The notes: generated by a model not told the origin, from the sequence alone. A DNA stretch of 64,000 bases from Corynebacterium choanae (GCF_003813965.1 NZ_CP033896.1:1550001-1614000); one strand, 5' to 3'. Counted from the stretch's first letter, positions 19,786 through 30,390 are shown. Made by a program: numbers and translations.

Positions 19786-20781
19786 CTAGTGCTCCTCGCT
19801 GTCAGCCGCTTGTTCACCAGCAGCGGAAGCAGCTACAGCAGTACCGGGGATACCAAGTTCTTGGGCTCGTTTATTGGCCATGGAAACCAACCGTCGAATA
19901 CGTCCAGCAATGGCATCTTTCGTCAATTGCGGATCGGATAGGCGACCTAGCTCTTCCAGCGACGCTTTGCGATAACGGATGCGCAGGGCACCTGCTTCCA
20001 ACAGATGGTCTGGCACATCATCACCCAAAATCTCCATGGCACGCTCGACTTTGGCGGCCGCAGCGGTCGCTGCCTGCGCCGACCGGCGCAGGTTTGCGTC
20101 ATCAAAATTCGCCAGTCGATTCGCCGTCGACCGTACTTCCTGCTGTAGCCGCTGCTCCTCCCAGAACAACCTGCTGCGATGCGCTCCAAGGCGGGTGAGC
20201 AGCGCTCCGATCGCTTCCCCATCACGCAGATACACCCGTTCATGACCGCGGGCTTCTTTCGTACGGGCATGCAACCCCATTCGCCGTGCACAACCGGCCA
20301 ACGCCATTGCTGCCTCCACCCCTGGGCAAACAATTTCCAGCGACGAACGACCAGATTCCGTCAACGTACCATGACACAACAACGCTGCTCGCCACACCGC
20401 TTCCCCCTCAACAATCGTCCCGGAAACCAGTTTCGGCGGCAGTCCCACAATCCGTACACCAGAACGGGTGACCAGCTCTGCATCGCGCAGCACCACCGCG
20501 GCGGGACGATCCACCGCAATATGGAATCGTCCTAATCCCCCAGTGCCCTGTTCTGCACTACGCTGCACACACGCACCCGCATCAAACGCCTCGTTGAGCA
20601 TCCGAACCGCCCGCCGGGCAGCAGCTTCAGTGTCCAGCGCTAGCCGCAGCCGGGTGCCGAACGGGGTGTCATATTGTTCCCCGGCAAAGCGTAAAAACGC
20701 CGTCGCCTCGGCCGCGCGAACCATCGGCCGGGTCACCTCCACAGCCGCAAGCTCTTGTTTGACCTGCAACGTCATCGACAT
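19786..20781 (-). CDS. whiA: DNA-binding protein WhiA
   Basis: WhiA is a sporulation or cell-division regulator conserved in Gram-positives, with an N-terminal LAGLIDADG-like domain and a C-terminal helix-turn-helix. The 331-residue product shows the WhiA N-terminus (VKQELA). Its C-terminal part has FDDANLRRSAQAATAAAAKVERA and the HTH-region sequence LEELGRLSDPQLTKDAIAGRIRRL. ATG 20781 was taken; ATG 20775 fits the family equally well, and a TTG at 20793 abuts a GAGGAAGG site. It belongs to the uvrC-rapZ-yvcK-whiA run, though a 514-base gap separates it from yvcK here. Confidence 0.94.
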   Translation of the reverse strand: MSMTLQVKQELAAVEVTRPMVRAAEATAFLRFAGEQYDTPFGTRLRLALDTEAAARRAVRMLNEAFDAGACVQRSAEQGTGGLGRFHIAVDRPAAVVLRDAELVTRSGVRIVGLPPKLVSGTIVEGEAVWRAALLCHGTLTESGRSSLEIVCPGVEAAMALAGCARRMGLHARTKEARGHERVYLRDGEAIGALLTRLGAHRSRLFWEEQRLQQEVRSTANRLANFDDANLRRSAQAATAAAAKVERAMEILGDDVPDHLLEAGALRIRYRKASLEELGRLSDPQLTKDAIAGRIRRLVSMANKRAQELGIPGTAVAASAAGEQAADSEEH

Positions 20782-21295
20782 ATCAGCGAGCAACCTTCCT
20801 CAATGAACCCAATAATGCTTCTACCCGGCATAACCGCATCGCCCTGATCCGAAAAGAATCAAGCAGCCTGATAAAAATAGGCTGGGATGCGCTCGCTGGC
20901 AATCACTCCAAACACGCCAGCCACCACAGCCGTGACAGGTGGAAACCAGGAACCAACGCAACCAGTAGCCGTGAGCAGAGAATATCCAATGCCGTGGGAG
21001 GCCTCCGACAATCTGGCTGGCGACGAGACGACACCGCTGCTACAGCAGGCTGCAAGAATCCCATCGACCACTATGGCGCAGGTAACAGCGTGCAACACAG
21101 GGGGGTAAAACGTATCCCGATAGCATACCCGAGCCTCACCTACGCTGTGGACTCAACTATGAACACTAAAAGGTGCTTTCCTTCCCGAGGCTCCCACCCA
21201 GCTCACTGCGTCGCCGTGTACAGCGAAACAGGTCGATGCTTCACTCCCCTGCCCGCCCGTAGCATTTGCCGAAAGCAGACGCAGCACACTGTCGC
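20782..21295. other. Intergenic region between yvcK and whiA
   Basis: No convincing gene is seen, although these two genes are normally close together in related genomes. A hydrophobic minus-strand open frame of 79 codons (20859-21098, GTG start) could encode a small membrane protein. It has no clear ribosome site or known family, and I do not call it. Confidence 0.4.
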
Positions 21296-22327
21296 TCACA
21301 AACTCTGCAGTGCGCCCGCTTCGCCTGCACCAAGCTCAAAAGTTTGTGCCAATGCACGAGCCAGCTTCACCGGATCATGGCGATAGGTCTGCGGTGAACC
21401 GCTGTCTTCACGCATGTCACACAACACCAGATCAGCGCCCAATGCGGCAGCCGCCCGCCGGAGATGGCCATGTTCATAGCTGCTAGGCGCCGCCGACCGA
21501 TCAACCACCACATGATCAACCCGCAAACGCGGGGCATGCTGCGCCATCATATGAATATGACGCTCAGCAGAAAACCCTGCCGTCTCCCCTGGCTCCGCGG
21601 TAAGGTTCACCATTACGACTTTCACCGCTGCAGTCTCCCGCAGCGCATCGACAATCGCCGGCACCAAGAGATGTGGAATCACCGAAGTAAACCAGCTACC
21701 CGGCCCTAACGTCACCAGATCGGCCTGTCGAATAGCGTCCACAGCAGCTGGACAAGGCTGTGGCGCATGCGGCACAAGACGTACCCGACGCACACCACCC
21801 GGTGTCGTAGCAACCGCCACCTGTCCACGTACAGTCCGCATCACCCGCGGATCATCATCCAGACCAGAAACATCTGCCTCAATTTCCAGCGGCTCGTTAG
21901 CCATAGGCAACACTTGGCCACGCACACCACACAACCGGCCAACCTCATCGAGGGCGGCCACCTCGTCACCCAGCACATCCACCAACCCGGCTAGCAGCAA
22001 ATTCCCCACCGAATGGCCAGCGAGCGCTCCATTACCGCCAAACCGATGCTGAATGAGTGTCTCCCACAGATTGCCTTGCTCAGTGTCAGCAGATAATGCT
22101 GCCAACGCCATCCGCAAATCACCAGGGGGGATCTGCCCGAGCTCCCGACGGATACGGCCCGACGAACCGCCGTCGTCGGCCACGGTCACAATGGCATGAA
22201 TAAACGGCACCTGCAATGCACGCACAGCACGCAGCGTTTGAAACAGCCCATGACCACCGCCCAAACAGGCGACCCGGTCAAGTGCAGCCGGCAAATGGAG
22301 TTGACGCTCACAAGCAGTCGAAGTCAT
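21296..22327 (-). CDS. yvcK: Gluconeogenesis factor YvcK (CofD-like)
   Basis: The 343-residue protein belongs to the YvcK/CofD-like family, which binds UDP-sugars and affects cell-wall and carbon metabolism; its exact activity is unsettled. Motifs are CLGGGHGLFQTLRA (about residues 21-34), TVADDGGSSGRIRRELGQIPPGDLR (about 47-71), HRFGG...GHSVGNLLLAGL (about 92-113) and the GPGSWFTSVIPHLLVP segment near residue 205. The start ATG 22327 is followed by a short extension before the family core. It lies between rapZ and whiA, as in other actinobacteria. Confidence 0.93.
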   Translation of the reverse strand: MTSTACERQLHLPAALDRVACLGGGHGLFQTLRAVRALQVPFIHAIVTVADDGGSSGRIRRELGQIPPGDLRMALAALSADTEQGNLWETLIQHRFGGNGALAGHSVGNLLLAGLVDVLGDEVAALDEVGRLCGVRGQVLPMANEPLEIEADVSGLDDDPRVMRTVRGQVAVATTPGGVRRVRLVPHAPQPCPAAVDAIRQADLVTLGPGSWFTSVIPHLLVPAIVDALRETAAVKVVMVNLTAEPGETAGFSAERHIHMMAQHAPRLRVDHVVVDRSAAPSSYEHGHLRRAAAALGADLVLCDMREDSGSPQTYRHDPVKLARALAQTFELGAGEAGALQSL

Positions 22328-22484
22328 AGTCTCACCGCAGTCTTTTCAAGAAAACAATACGAACTTATCAATTCGCAACACCGGCACCGTCAAAGCAAAA
22401 CCAGCACGCCACAGCACCAGCGACTCGCGCGCAGTAGCAAGCCTCGTCGTAGCAAGCCCAACGCAACACCGAGCAAACCATTCA

Positions 22485-23375
22485 CTATCCGCGGGAAATA
22501 TCCCGGTGCATCACAGTGACATCGATACCATCGAGCGCTTGCAGCCGCTTCGCTAACTCCTCCGCAACAGCCACCGACCGATGATGACCACCAGTACAGC
22601 CCACACCGACCGAAACAAACGACTTCCCCTCCCGGCGATAGCCGGCCATCATCCCCTGCAACATATCGACAAACCGCTGCACAAACTGTTGGGCGTCAGC
22701 AGACTGTAAAACATAGTCGCTTACCGCCGCATCTGTACCCCGGAACAGTCGCAACTCGGGCACCCAGTAAGGATTCGGCAAAAACCGCACATCAACAACA
22801 ATATCCGCATCGGTTGGGGCACCATGTTTAAACCCGAATGACTGGACAGTAATGTGCTGCCGTTGATTCGCTAACGTGGCAAACGAGTTCTGCATCACCC
22901 GCCGCAAATCATGCAGCGACAGCTCGGAGGTGTTAATCACCAAATCAGCCATTTCTTTTACCGGTGCAAGCAGCTCCCGTTCCCGGCTGATCCCGGTTTG
23001 TAGCGTCCCAGATCCCTGCAGTGGATGGGTACGCCGCACCGAATCAAACCGGCGCACCAACACATCATCTCGCGCATCGAGAAAAAGCAATGTCGGATTA
23101 TTAAACCGGATCTGCAGCTGTTTGACGATCGCGGTGAGGTCACCGCCAAAATCTCTTGACCGCACATCTGTCACCACTGCCACCTTATTGATCGGCGGGG
23201 AGAGCTCTCGGCACTTTTCCACCAAATCGACCATCAAGGTGTAGGGCAGGTTTTGTGCTGTGTACCAGCCCATATCTTCCATAACCCGGGCGGCGGTGGA
23301 AAGCCCAGCGCCAGACATTCCGGTGATAATCACGGGGGCTTGCGAAATCGGGGTATCCTGTGCGGGGTCAGTCAT
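22485..23375 (-). CDS. rapZ: RapZ-like nucleotide-binding protein (YvcJ)
   Basis: The 296-residue P-loop protein is of the RapZ/YvcJ family. In enterobacteria RapZ is an RNA-binding adaptor controlling amino-sugar synthesis; in Gram-positives the role is less clear. The Walker A loop is [15 protein letters not shown] (about residues 17-31), with Leu where many family members have Arg. Other family blocks are [52 protein letters not shown] and [13 protein letters not shown] took ATG 23375 (MTDPAQ); ATG 23384 is three codons upstream. A 157-base gap lies before yvcK. Confidence 0.92.
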   Translation of the reverse strand: MTDPAQDTPISQAPVIITGMSGAGLSTAARVMEDMGWYTAQNLPYTLMVDLVEKCRELSPPINKVAVVTDVRSRDFGGDLTAIVKQLQIRFNNPTLLFLDARDDVLVRRFDSVRRTHPLQGSGTLQTGISRERELLAPVKEMADLVINTSELSLHDLRRVMQNSFATLANQRQHITVQSFGFKHGAPTDADIVVDVRFLPNPYWVPELRLFRGTDAAVSDYVLQSADAQQFVQRFVDMLQGMMAGYRREGKSFVSVGVGCTGGHHRSVAVAEELAKRLQALDGIDVTVMHRDISRG

Positions 23376-23501
23376 AGGGTTCATCCTAGCGAAAAGCCGG
23401 CACGGTGAAGTGGAAAATAGCGGCGTCATTACCGTTGCCCCGAACCTGCCCTACACAGCGTAAACAGTAGGATCTTCGGCTCCCCCTGACGGGCATGCCA
23501 C

Positions 23502-25667
23502 TTAGGGCTCGGCTGCCGAGTCAACATTACGCGCCAAAGCCTGTTTGCCCGCCTCCTCTACTGCCGAGCTCGCACCATCTTGAGGATGCAAAGCTGCGAA
23601 GAGCTGTGCTGCACGTTTTGCCCCAAATCCGGGAATTGCCGCAATGTCTTCCACTGCCGCTTCCCGGAGGCGCTTCACACTGCCAAACGTGCGCATCAAC
23701 TGCGCTTTTCGGGTAGGCCCAACACCAGGAATATCATCGAGCGCGGAGACCCGAAGCCGTTTCGACCGTTGCTGGCGATGATAAGTAACTGCAAAGCGGT
23801 GCGCTTCGTCCCTGATCTGCTGCAACATGTACAACGCCGACGAACCACGCGGAATAATCACCGGTTCGTCATCGTCAGGAAGCCATAATTCCTCCAAACG
23901 TTTTGCCAACCCGACCAGCGTCACATCGGTGATACCCAATTCAGCGAACACTTCAGCTGCCGCATTGACCTGGGGTTTGCCACCATCAACTATGAAAAGT
24001 TGCGGCGGATAGGCGAACCGTTTCCCGTCAGTGGATTCTTCCACCACAGTGGGCTGATCACCGGCGGTTGTTGCCGTAGGATGCCGTTGAAAACGACGCG
24101 CGGTCACTTCCGCAATAGAGGCGACATCGTTGGAGTGGCCATCACCAGCGGCGTAGCGAATCTTATAGCGACGATAGTCACTTTTCTTCGGCAACCCATC
24201 TTCGAACACCACCAGTGAGGCAACCACATCATGCCCAGAAATATGGGAGATGTCAGTACATTCAATTCGCAATGGAGCCTGCGACATACCTAACGCCGCC
24301 GCGATATCGTTCAACGCCTCTGATCGGGCAGTAAGATCACCAACCCGTTTGGTTTTATGCCGTCTCAGCGCCTCGGCTGCATTCTTTTCGACTGTCTCGA
24401 GTAGCGCAGCCTTTTCACCTCGCTGCGGAATCCGCACAGCAACAGTACTGCCACGCAGCCGTGACAGATATGCGGCCGTCTGCTCCACATCAGCTGGAGC
24501 GACGTTGAGCAATACTTCCTTCGGAACCGGGGATACCTCGCTGAGATCACGATGCTCATCTCGGTCAACACCACGACGCGTTATCGCAGTATCGACCTCT
24601 CCTGTGGCTTCCACCGCGTCGGTATAAAACTGCACCAGAAAATGCTGCACCAATTCAGCAACATCAGCTGGTACAGCATCCGTGGAGACAGCATCGTCAG
24701 CCGAATCTGTGTTGCGACCTTTATGCTCGTTATCCCCCTGATTGTCTGGCAGCCCGGTACCGTCACCAAGCGCGGCGTTTCCCCGTTGCCCTGAACGTTC
24801 CACCACCCATCCACGCTGGCCGCGAATACGGCCTTGCCGCACATGAAACAGTTGAAGGGAAACTTCTAATTCGTCGATGTAGGCGGCTAGAACGTCAGCG
24901 TCGGTACCATCGCCAAACACGACAGCTTGACGTTCCATGACTTTTTCGATTGCCCCCAAATCATCGCGCAGACGAGCAGCTTTTTCGAAATCTAATTCTT
25001 CACTTGCTGCCTGCATTTGTTGCGTTAGTGTTGCCACGACCTGATCCGTTCGCCCGGCCATGAACCGAACAAAACCGTCTACAATCTCACGATGCTCGGC
25101 GGCGCTCACCCGATCAACACATGGGGCGCAACATTTATCAATGTATCCCAAAAGACAAGGGCGCCCCAAGGTTTGATGCCGCTGAAACACTCCCTTCGAG
25201 CAGGTACGCATCGGAAACACTCGGGTCAGCAAGTCCAGTGTTTCCCTAATCGCCCACGCATGTGAATAGGGGCCAAAGTAGCGAATAGTGCGCTTTCGCG
25301 GTCCGCGATAGACGAAGGCACGCGGGAATTGTTCACCAACGCTGACTGCGAGATACGGGTAGCTTTTATCATCCCGATATTTCACGTTAAACCGTGGATC
25401 GAATTTTTTGATCCAGGTATATTCCAGCTGCAAGGCCTCGACCTCAGAGCCGACTACTGTCCACTCCACTGATGACGCCGCTGTAACCATCTGCCGGGTG
25501 CGGGGATGCAGCTGGGAAAGATCAGCAAAATACGAGTTCAACCGCTGGCGAAGCGACTTTGCTTTGCCAACATAGATCACCCGTTGCTCAGCGTCTCGAA
25601 ACTTATACACCCCAGGATCTGTGGGAATAGATCCGGGAGCCGGGCGATAGGTGGACGGATCCGCCAC
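23502..25667 (-). CDS. uvrC: UvrABC system protein C (excinuclease)
   Basis: UvrC makes the dual incisions of nucleotide excision repair. The 721-residue product starts [23 protein letters not shown] at GTG 25667, preceded by GGAGG. The GIY-YIG domain includes [15 protein letters not shown] (about residues 30-44). A UVR motif [13 protein letters not shown] (about 226-238) follows, then the RNase H-like nuclease domain starting [11 protein letters not shown]. Two helix-hairpin-helix motifs close the protein ([12 protein letters not shown] and [12 protein letters not shown]). An acidic, low-complexity insertion of ~40 residues (Asp, Asn, Ser-rich, around residues 320-360) sits between the UVR and nuclease regions. 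It heads the uvrC-rapZ-yvcK-whiA run. Confidence 0.96.
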   Translation of the reverse strand: MADPSTYRPAPGSIPTDPGVYKFRDAEQRVIYVGKAKSLRQRLNSYFADLSQLHPRTRQMVTAASSVEWTVVGSEVEALQLEYTWIKKFDPRFNVKYRDDKSYPYLAVSVGEQFPRAFVYRGPRKRTIRYFGPYSHAWAIRETLDLLTRVFPMRTCSKGVFQRHQTLGRPCLLGYIDKCCAPCVDRVSAAEHREIVDGFVRFMAGRTDQVVATLTQQMQAASEELDFEKAARLRDDLGAIEKVMERQAVVFGDGTDADVLAAYIDELEVSLQLFHVRQGRIRGQRGWVVERSGQRGNAALGDGTGLPDNQGDNEHKGRNTDSADDAVSTDAVPADVAELVQHFLVQFYTDAVEATGEVDTAITRRGVDRDEHRDLSEVSPVPKEVLLNVAPADVEQTAAYLSRLRGSTVAVRIPQRGEKAALLETVEKNAAEALRRHKTKRVGDLTARSEALNDIAAALGMSQAPLRIECTDISHISGHDVVASLVVFEDGLPKKSDYRRYKIRYAAGDGHSNDVASIAEVTARRFQRHPTATTAGDQPTVVEESTDGKRFAYPPQLFIVDGGKPQVNAAAEVFAELGITDVTLVGLAKRLEELWLPDDDEPVIIPRGSSALYMLQQIRDEAHRFAVTYHRQQRSKRLRVSALDDIPGVGPTRKAQLMRTFGSVKRLREAAVEDIAAIPGFGAKRAAQLFAALHPQDGASSAVEEAGKQALARNVDSAAEP

Positions 25668-26127
25668 TATTACCTCCTGGAAGTGGTGGTAGAACAACCT
25701 CGACGCATATACGCTACGTGATTTCCTGCTTGGAACGGCGACTGTTGCCACGACACTGTTGCATCGCTTGTTTACACCGGCTCACTTACTGCAAGATGCA
25801 AACAATGTCTGGGGCGCAACTCCCCGGCGATGCTCCAAGCGCACCGCCCGAAATCAGGGCGGACAAACGTGGCCTCCTCCAGGACACACCCACCTGCCTG
25901 AAACATCCTCAAGTGCGGGTGAGGCAACTACACGTGCAGTAGTGACCAGTTTTGATTCGGGCTGACACCTGACCTGCCGACGACGACCAGTACCCAGCAT
26001 CATTCGGCGCCGCCTCGCAGGCTTCAGGGCTAGGCCTAAGGCGATACTCAGCCTGTACTCGCGCCACGCTACACAGTTCTATTCGCCGATCCTGCTTTCC
26101 TGCATGCGGCGAAAAACGGACGAACTT
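25668..26127. other. Intergenic region upstream of uvrC
   Basis: No gene is seen. A 6-bp CCGCCC/GGGCGG hairpin (25844-25862) lies in the middle. The region separates the uvrC run from the PH-domain gene and should hold the uvrC promoter. Confidence 0.45.
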
Positions 26128-26643
26128 TTAGTCCTCCGGCATGTATTTGTCTTCCAATTCCGAGAATTTTCGGACAGCCGTTACTACATGTTCGCCGTCT
26201 GCCGCTTGAAAGGCCATCAATGGCACAAATTCAAACTCTGGCAGTTCAAGACGCGCCCACCGGGCAGTTTTCGGAAAGGACAACCCGTAGACCACTTGCC
26301 ACGGGTAGAACCTGGCAACGGTGAAGTTCCGCACCTCAACACCGTCACAGTTAGCGCGCACCCGTGGACGGGTAATACCCAAAGCCACAGCTGAAAACAC
26401 GATCCCTAGGCCAACAAATGACCACTGATCAATGGGTGTGACACGCACTCCGGTGTCGCCGATACCGACGACGATAGCCATAAAGATGTGCACTGCCATA
26501 ATCACTGCTACTGCAATCCAGGCGACAACGACTAGCCGCTTGGATTTGTGTTCAAATTCCCACGGATTCAGCGACGTGGACGCACCGTCGGCTATGGCAT
26601 ATTGCACCAGATCATTGCTTTGAGCAGCATTGTTTACTGACAC
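26128..26643 (-). CDS. PH-domain membrane protein (RibX/Cfp6-like)
   Basis: This 171-residue protein has a short cytoplasmic N-terminus and two hydrophobic segments (about residues 37-62 and 74-91). A C-terminal bacterial PH-like domain follows (RVRANCDGVEVRNFTVARFYPWQVVYGLSFPK). Proteins of this layout sit next to rib genes in corynebacteria and mycobacteria and are annotated as PH-domain or Cfp6-like; their function is unknown. GTG 26643 follows an AAGGA site. It lies downstream of riboflavin synthase with a 221-base gap. Confidence 0.8.
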   Translation of the reverse strand: MSVNNAAQSNDLVQYAIADGASTSLNPWEFEHKSKRLVVVAWIAVAVIMAVHIFMAIVVGIGDTGVRVTPIDQWSFVGLGIVFSAVALGITRPRVRANCDGVEVRNFTVARFYPWQVVYGLSFPKTARWARLELPEFEFVPLMAFQAADGEHVVTAVRKFSELEDKYMPED

Positions 26644-26864
26644 GTGTATCCTTCTTGCGGGCAGGGGGCTGGTTGCTTTGCTTGATCCGCGAAAACCGCG
26701 CAAAGTAGCTGCGCTGATATGTTACGCAACCACAACAGGGGCCGCTGATAGGCGAGGCAGTCTACAAACAAACGCACACCAGGTGGACTGCAAGCTAGAC
26801 TACCAACCCGGTTGCGAAAGCTAGCATTGCCCCGCCAACGTAAGCCTGAAGACGGCGATAGCTG

Positions 26865-27491
26865 CTAGGCGGTATGGCTCTGCGGGGGAAGATCACGCAT
26901 CTCTCGCATTGCCAGCATCGACTCAACATATTTAGCGAACAGATCAACTTCAAGGTTGACGTATGCGCCTTCTGGAAGTTCCCCGAAAATTGTGTCATCG
27001 AGGGTCATCGGGATCATCGACACTTCAAACCAGTCGGTACCCCGTTCAAATACCGTTAGTGACACACCGTCAAGAGCCACCGGACCTTTATTCACAATAT
27101 AGGCGTTGAACTCGTCAGGAATACCGAAACGCAAGGTGTCAAAGTTGGCGAAGGATTTACGCTGCAAAAGCTGCACTTCGATATCGACGAAGCCTTGCAC
27201 CATGTGGCCGCCGAGAGGGGTTGCCAGGGTCAGGGGGTTTTCCAGGTTGACCTTGTCCCCCACCGAGAGGCGCTTGAGATTGGTTACCGAAAGCGTATCC
27301 AACATCACCAACACTGTGAAGTCGTCGCCGTCCACTTCAGACACAGTCAGGCAACAGCCGTTGACTGCCATACAGTTGCCGTGCAGTACCTCGCTCGGCA
27401 GTGCCGGTGCGGTGATGACAAATTCGCAGGCATCTTCCAAGTCGCGACGAACTTTTACGGTGCCAACGTTATGCACGATTCCGGTAAACAT
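26865..27491 (-). CDS. ribE: Riboflavin synthase alpha chain
   Basis: Riboflavin synthase converts two lumazines to riboflavin plus a pyrimidinedione. The 208-residue protein shows both lumazine-binding halves. The first has MFTGIV, NGCCLTV (about residues 44-50) and GGHMVQGFVD (about 93-102). The second has YIVNKGPVALDGVSLTV (about 131-147) and VNLEVDLFAKYVE. The family's usual GH in GGH-x-x-x-GH is GF here, so the position of E. coli His102 is Phe. The enzyme may be slower, or the change may be tolerated. In relatives ribD, ribAB and ribH sit beside this gene; none of them is in the window. I see no FMN riboswitch in the 277 bases upstream. Confidence 0.88.
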   Translation of the reverse strand: MFTGIVHNVGTVKVRRDLEDACEFVITAPALPSEVLHGNCMAVNGCCLTVSEVDGDDFTVLVMLDTLSVTNLKRLSVGDKVNLENPLTLATPLGGHMVQGFVDIEVQLLQRKSFANFDTLRFGIPDEFNAYIVNKGPVALDGVSLTVFERGTDWFEVSMIPMTLDDTIFGELPEGAYVNLEVDLFAKYVESMLAMREMRDLPPQSHTA

Positions 27492-27768
27492 TCTTTCGCT
27501 TCCTCAAATCTTGGGGAATTTTCACAGTCTTTGCGGGCAAAAACCAACACTGTTGTCCGCAACTAGATTTTCCAAAGTGTAGCGCACCACCTCCCCTTGC
27601 GTGCCCACCCCGGGTAAACACGGTGTCGGACAAGACCAAATGGGGGTGCATCGCCGTCGGGTGCAGCGGCTTTTCGCCACGCGCAGCAGCGTGTGTGCTC
27701 TGATGTTGCTGTGCTGCACCACCTACCGTGCAACCTCCGGGATTGACGCTCAATGATGGTGCAAAAGA

Positions 27769-28443
27769 TTATTGCAGCCGCGGGTTCCCGGCAGCCGCCA
27801 ACCGTCGCAGCTGCTCGACTTCACTTGCAGGATCAGCTGCCCGGAATACTGCCGAACCGGCCACGAACGCATCAACACCGGCAGCTGCAGCTTGGGCAAT
27901 AGTGTCTTGGTTAATTCCGCCGTCGATATTGATTACCGTCGGATGGTTCTCCTCATCGATACGCTGCCGCAAGGCAACCACCTTATCGAGCACCTCAGGC
28001 ATGAAGGATTGTCCACCGAACCCTGGTTCAACACTCATAATGAGCACTTCATCAATCTCTGCAAGATGATCGATAATTGTCGAAACAGAGGTACCTGGTT
28101 TGATTGCCACACCTGCGTTGACTCCACTGCTGCGCAGGTGTTTGCAGATCGCTCGCCAATCGCTGGCAGCTTCCTGATGAATAATGACCGTTCTGGCGCC
28201 GGCATCCACATACTGGTCGACCCATTTGCCGGGGTTTTCGATCATGAGATGCACATCCAGTGGCAGGTCGGTGACGCGATGTGCGGCTGCGGTGATGTCA
28301 GGGCCAAAGCTCAAATTCGGCACAAAATGACCGTCCATGATGTCAACGTGAATCCAATCAGCGTTGTCCACCGCAGCAATATCGCGGGCAAGATATGCGA
28401 AGTCGGCTGCCAGTATGGAAGGGGCAATAATTGGTGCCGCCAT
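27769..28443 (-). CDS. rpe: Ribulose-phosphate 3-epimerase
   Basis: The enzyme interconverts ribulose 5-phosphate and xylulose 5-phosphate. The 224-residue TIM-barrel protein has IAPSILAADF (about residues 5-14), HVDIMDGHFVPN (about 35-46), DVHLMIENP (about 65-73), MSVEPGFGGQ (about 142-151) and INIDGGIN (about 176-183). All metal and catalytic positions are present. ATG 28443 is preceded by AAGGAG with 8-base spacing. It belongs to the pentose phosphate pathway with zwf and pgl, at a separate locus beside the rib region, as in related actinobacteria. Confidence 0.96.
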   Translation of the reverse strand: MAAPIIAPSILAADFAYLARDIAAVDNADWIHVDIMDGHFVPNLSFGPDITAAAHRVTDLPLDVHLMIENPGKWVDQYVDAGARTVIIHQEAASDWRAICKHLRSSGVNAGVAIKPGTSVSTIIDHLAEIDEVLIMSVEPGFGGQSFMPEVLDKVVALRQRIDEENHPTVINIDGGINQDTIAQAAAAGVDAFVAGSAVFRAADPASEVEQLRRLAAAGNPRLQ

Positions 28444-28653
28444 AACGGATTCTCCTTGGGGTGTTTGTAGCAATGGTGGATGGTAGTCCAGCCACCCACG
28501 ATTGGTTCTGAATCAGATACTCACTAGGTTGCACGCCGGGGAATGTCTTGCCTCATCACTTGGCATTGTGCCAACCGTGGTTGGTGAGACGTTTACCCCA
28601 CAGTGTAGGCGCAAGCGTTATCCGCCGGGTCGGGTTCTTGCCGGTGGCAACGT

Positions 28654-30390
28654 TTAGGGGAGGTTGGGTGATTTTCTCAGCAGCGAAACGAACATAGCGT
28701 CGGTGCCGTGCAGATGTGGCCACATTTGTGCCGAGGCGAAGGCACCGGTGTCTGGCATACCGCACAACAGATCGGCCACGGGTTGTTCGGTGATCTCAGG
28801 ATGGGCGGCCAGCGCAGTGTCGACGATGTGGCGTGTTTCTTCCACATGCGGCGAACAGGTTGCATACACCACAATGCCGCCGGGGCGGACGAGTTGTATC
28901 GCTCGATCGAGCAGTGCTTGTTGCAGCGTGTTCAGTTCGGGAATGCTGTCTGCGGTTTTGCGCCATCGTGCCTCTGGTCGTCGACGCAGCGCCCCAAGCC
29001 CGGAACAGGGAGCATCGACCAAAATGCGGTCATATTCGCCGGCAAGCTCAACGCTTCGACCGTCACCAACATGGACTGTCCACGAATGGGGGTCGAGTCC
29101 TTGCAGCGCTTGGCGTACCAGGGCGGCTCGATGCGGCATGGGTTCGACAGCATCAACGTGGGCTCCGTCAATAGTGGCAAGAGCTGTGAGCAGTGCTGCT
29201 TTGCCACCAGGACCCGCGCACAAATCAAGCCAGCGGCCTTGATCGGCGCCGTCCAGTGGGGCTGTGGCAGCTAAGCGCGCAATGAGTTGGGAGCCTTCAT
29301 CTTGCACGCTGGCAAGGCGCTCAGCGAAAATCGGATCGTCCCCCGGACGGCCTCCGGGAAGATACGCCCCATATGGGCTATATGTCGCCGGTTCGGCGCC
29401 GGTCAACGCACACAGTTCCTCAACGGTGAGCTCCCCAGGCCGTGCCACCAGATGGACCACTGGTCGCGCCGAGTCGGCAGCCAGTGCCCGGCCGAGTTCT
29501 TCGTGCATTGCCGGGTCTGCTAGCGCCTGCTGGATCGCTGCAGGGGCAACGTCGCCGATTCGATGAGCCGCCAAGGCGGTGGCGAGCGCCTCGGCGATCC
29601 ACACCGGATGCGCATGGTGGAACGCCAGGTTGGCGAGCGGGTCTTGCGGAGCAAGGCGCGCGAACCATTGCTTTGCTGGTAGCCGTGTTGCGGTTCGCAT
29701 TAGTGCGTTGACGAATCCGGTGACTTGATTACCGACTAGCCCCTGGGCGAGACGAACCGTCGTATCGACTGCGGCATGAGCCTCCACCCGGGTGTATAAC
29801 ACCTGGTAGACACCCAAGCGTAAACAGTCCAGCACAACTCCGTCGAGTTGGTTGAGTGGTCGGGAAGAAATCTCGTCGAGCAGCGTGTCAAGCACACCGA
29901 TAGTCCGCAGGGTGCCATAGGTGATCTCCGTGGCGAATGCGGCATCTCGACCGATCAGACCAGACTGTTCCAGCAGGTTTGGCAGCAACAAGTTGGCATA
30001 GGCCTCATCTTCCCGCACCCGAGTCAGAACCGTCACTGCTACCTGCCGGGCTTTGTCCACCCCGTGCAGCCATGGCGGGCGTTCTTGCCGCCGGGATGTC
30101 CGCTCGTGTTGTCGTGAGAACCGTCGATCATCTTGACGGGGGCGACTATCACGACGACTGGTCGTCCGCTCACCATTGGACTGCGCTCCATGGTGCTGCC
30201 GCCGGGGACGGTCGGTTGATGCAGCCTGGTTACGGGAATCGCGTGTTTCAGCTCGCTGCTGACGGTGTGCGTCACGATCGGTATGCTGCCCAGTCGATGT
30301 TTGCCCCGACTGGCGGCGAAGTTTTTCGCTGACTTGTTTCGCCTGTTGCGGCACAGTCCCTTTCGCCCGGGATCGAAACCCTCCACTCAC
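28654..30390 (-). CDS. rsmB: 16S rRNA (cytosine-5) methyltransferase, RsmB/Fmu family
   Basis: This 578-residue protein uses SAM to methylate a cytosine in 16S rRNA. A NusB-like domain follows an N-terminal extension (about residues 115-240, with DAAFATEITYGTLRTIGVLD). The SAM-binding region has WLDLCAGPGGKAALL. The two catalytic Cys motifs are VDAPCSGLGALRRRPEARW and VYATCSPHVEET. The first ~110 residues are a basic, Arg/Gln/Ser-rich, probably disordered tail, longer than in most homologues. The GTG start overlaps the fmt stop (GTGA), so the two are translationally coupled. Confidence 0.93.
   Translation of the reverse strand: MSGGFRSRAKGTVPQQAKQVSEKLRRQSGQTSTGQHTDRDAHRQQRAETRDSRNQAASTDRPRRQHHGAQSNGERTTSRRDSRPRQDDRRFSRQHERTSRRQERPPWLHGVDKARQVAVTVLTRVREDEAYANLLLPNLLEQSGLIGRDAAFATEITYGTLRTIGVLDTLLDEISSRPLNQLDGVVLDCLRLGVYQVLYTRVEAHAAVDTTVRLAQGLVGNQVTGFVNALMRTATRLPAKQWFARLAPQDPLANLAFHHAHPVWIAEALATALAAHRIGDVAPAAIQQALADPAMHEELGRALAADSARPVVHLVARPGELTVEELCALTGAEPATYSPYGAYLPGGRPGDDPIFAERLASVQDEGSQLIARLAATAPLDGADQGRWLDLCAGPGGKAALLTALATIDGAHVDAVEPMPHRAALVRQALQGLDPHSWTVHVGDGRSVELAGEYDRILVDAPCSGLGALRRRPEARWRKTADSIPELNTLQQALLDRAIQLVRPGGIVVYATCSPHVEETRHIVDTALAAHPEITEQPVADLLCGMPDTGAFASAQMWPHLHGTDAMFVSLLRKSPNLP

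Noticed and set aside
20859..21098. 79-codon hydrophobic minus-strand open frame between yvcK and whiA
   Set aside because: It could be a small membrane protein, but there is no ribosome site, no known family, and an equally open plus-strand frame overlaps it.
27492..27768. Possible FMN riboswitch upstream of ribE
   Set aside because: The conserved FMN-element core blocks are not found in the upstream bases.
27772..28470. 232-codon plus-strand open frame antisense to rpe
   Set aside because: Exact mirror of rpe; the sense strand has all epimerase motifs.
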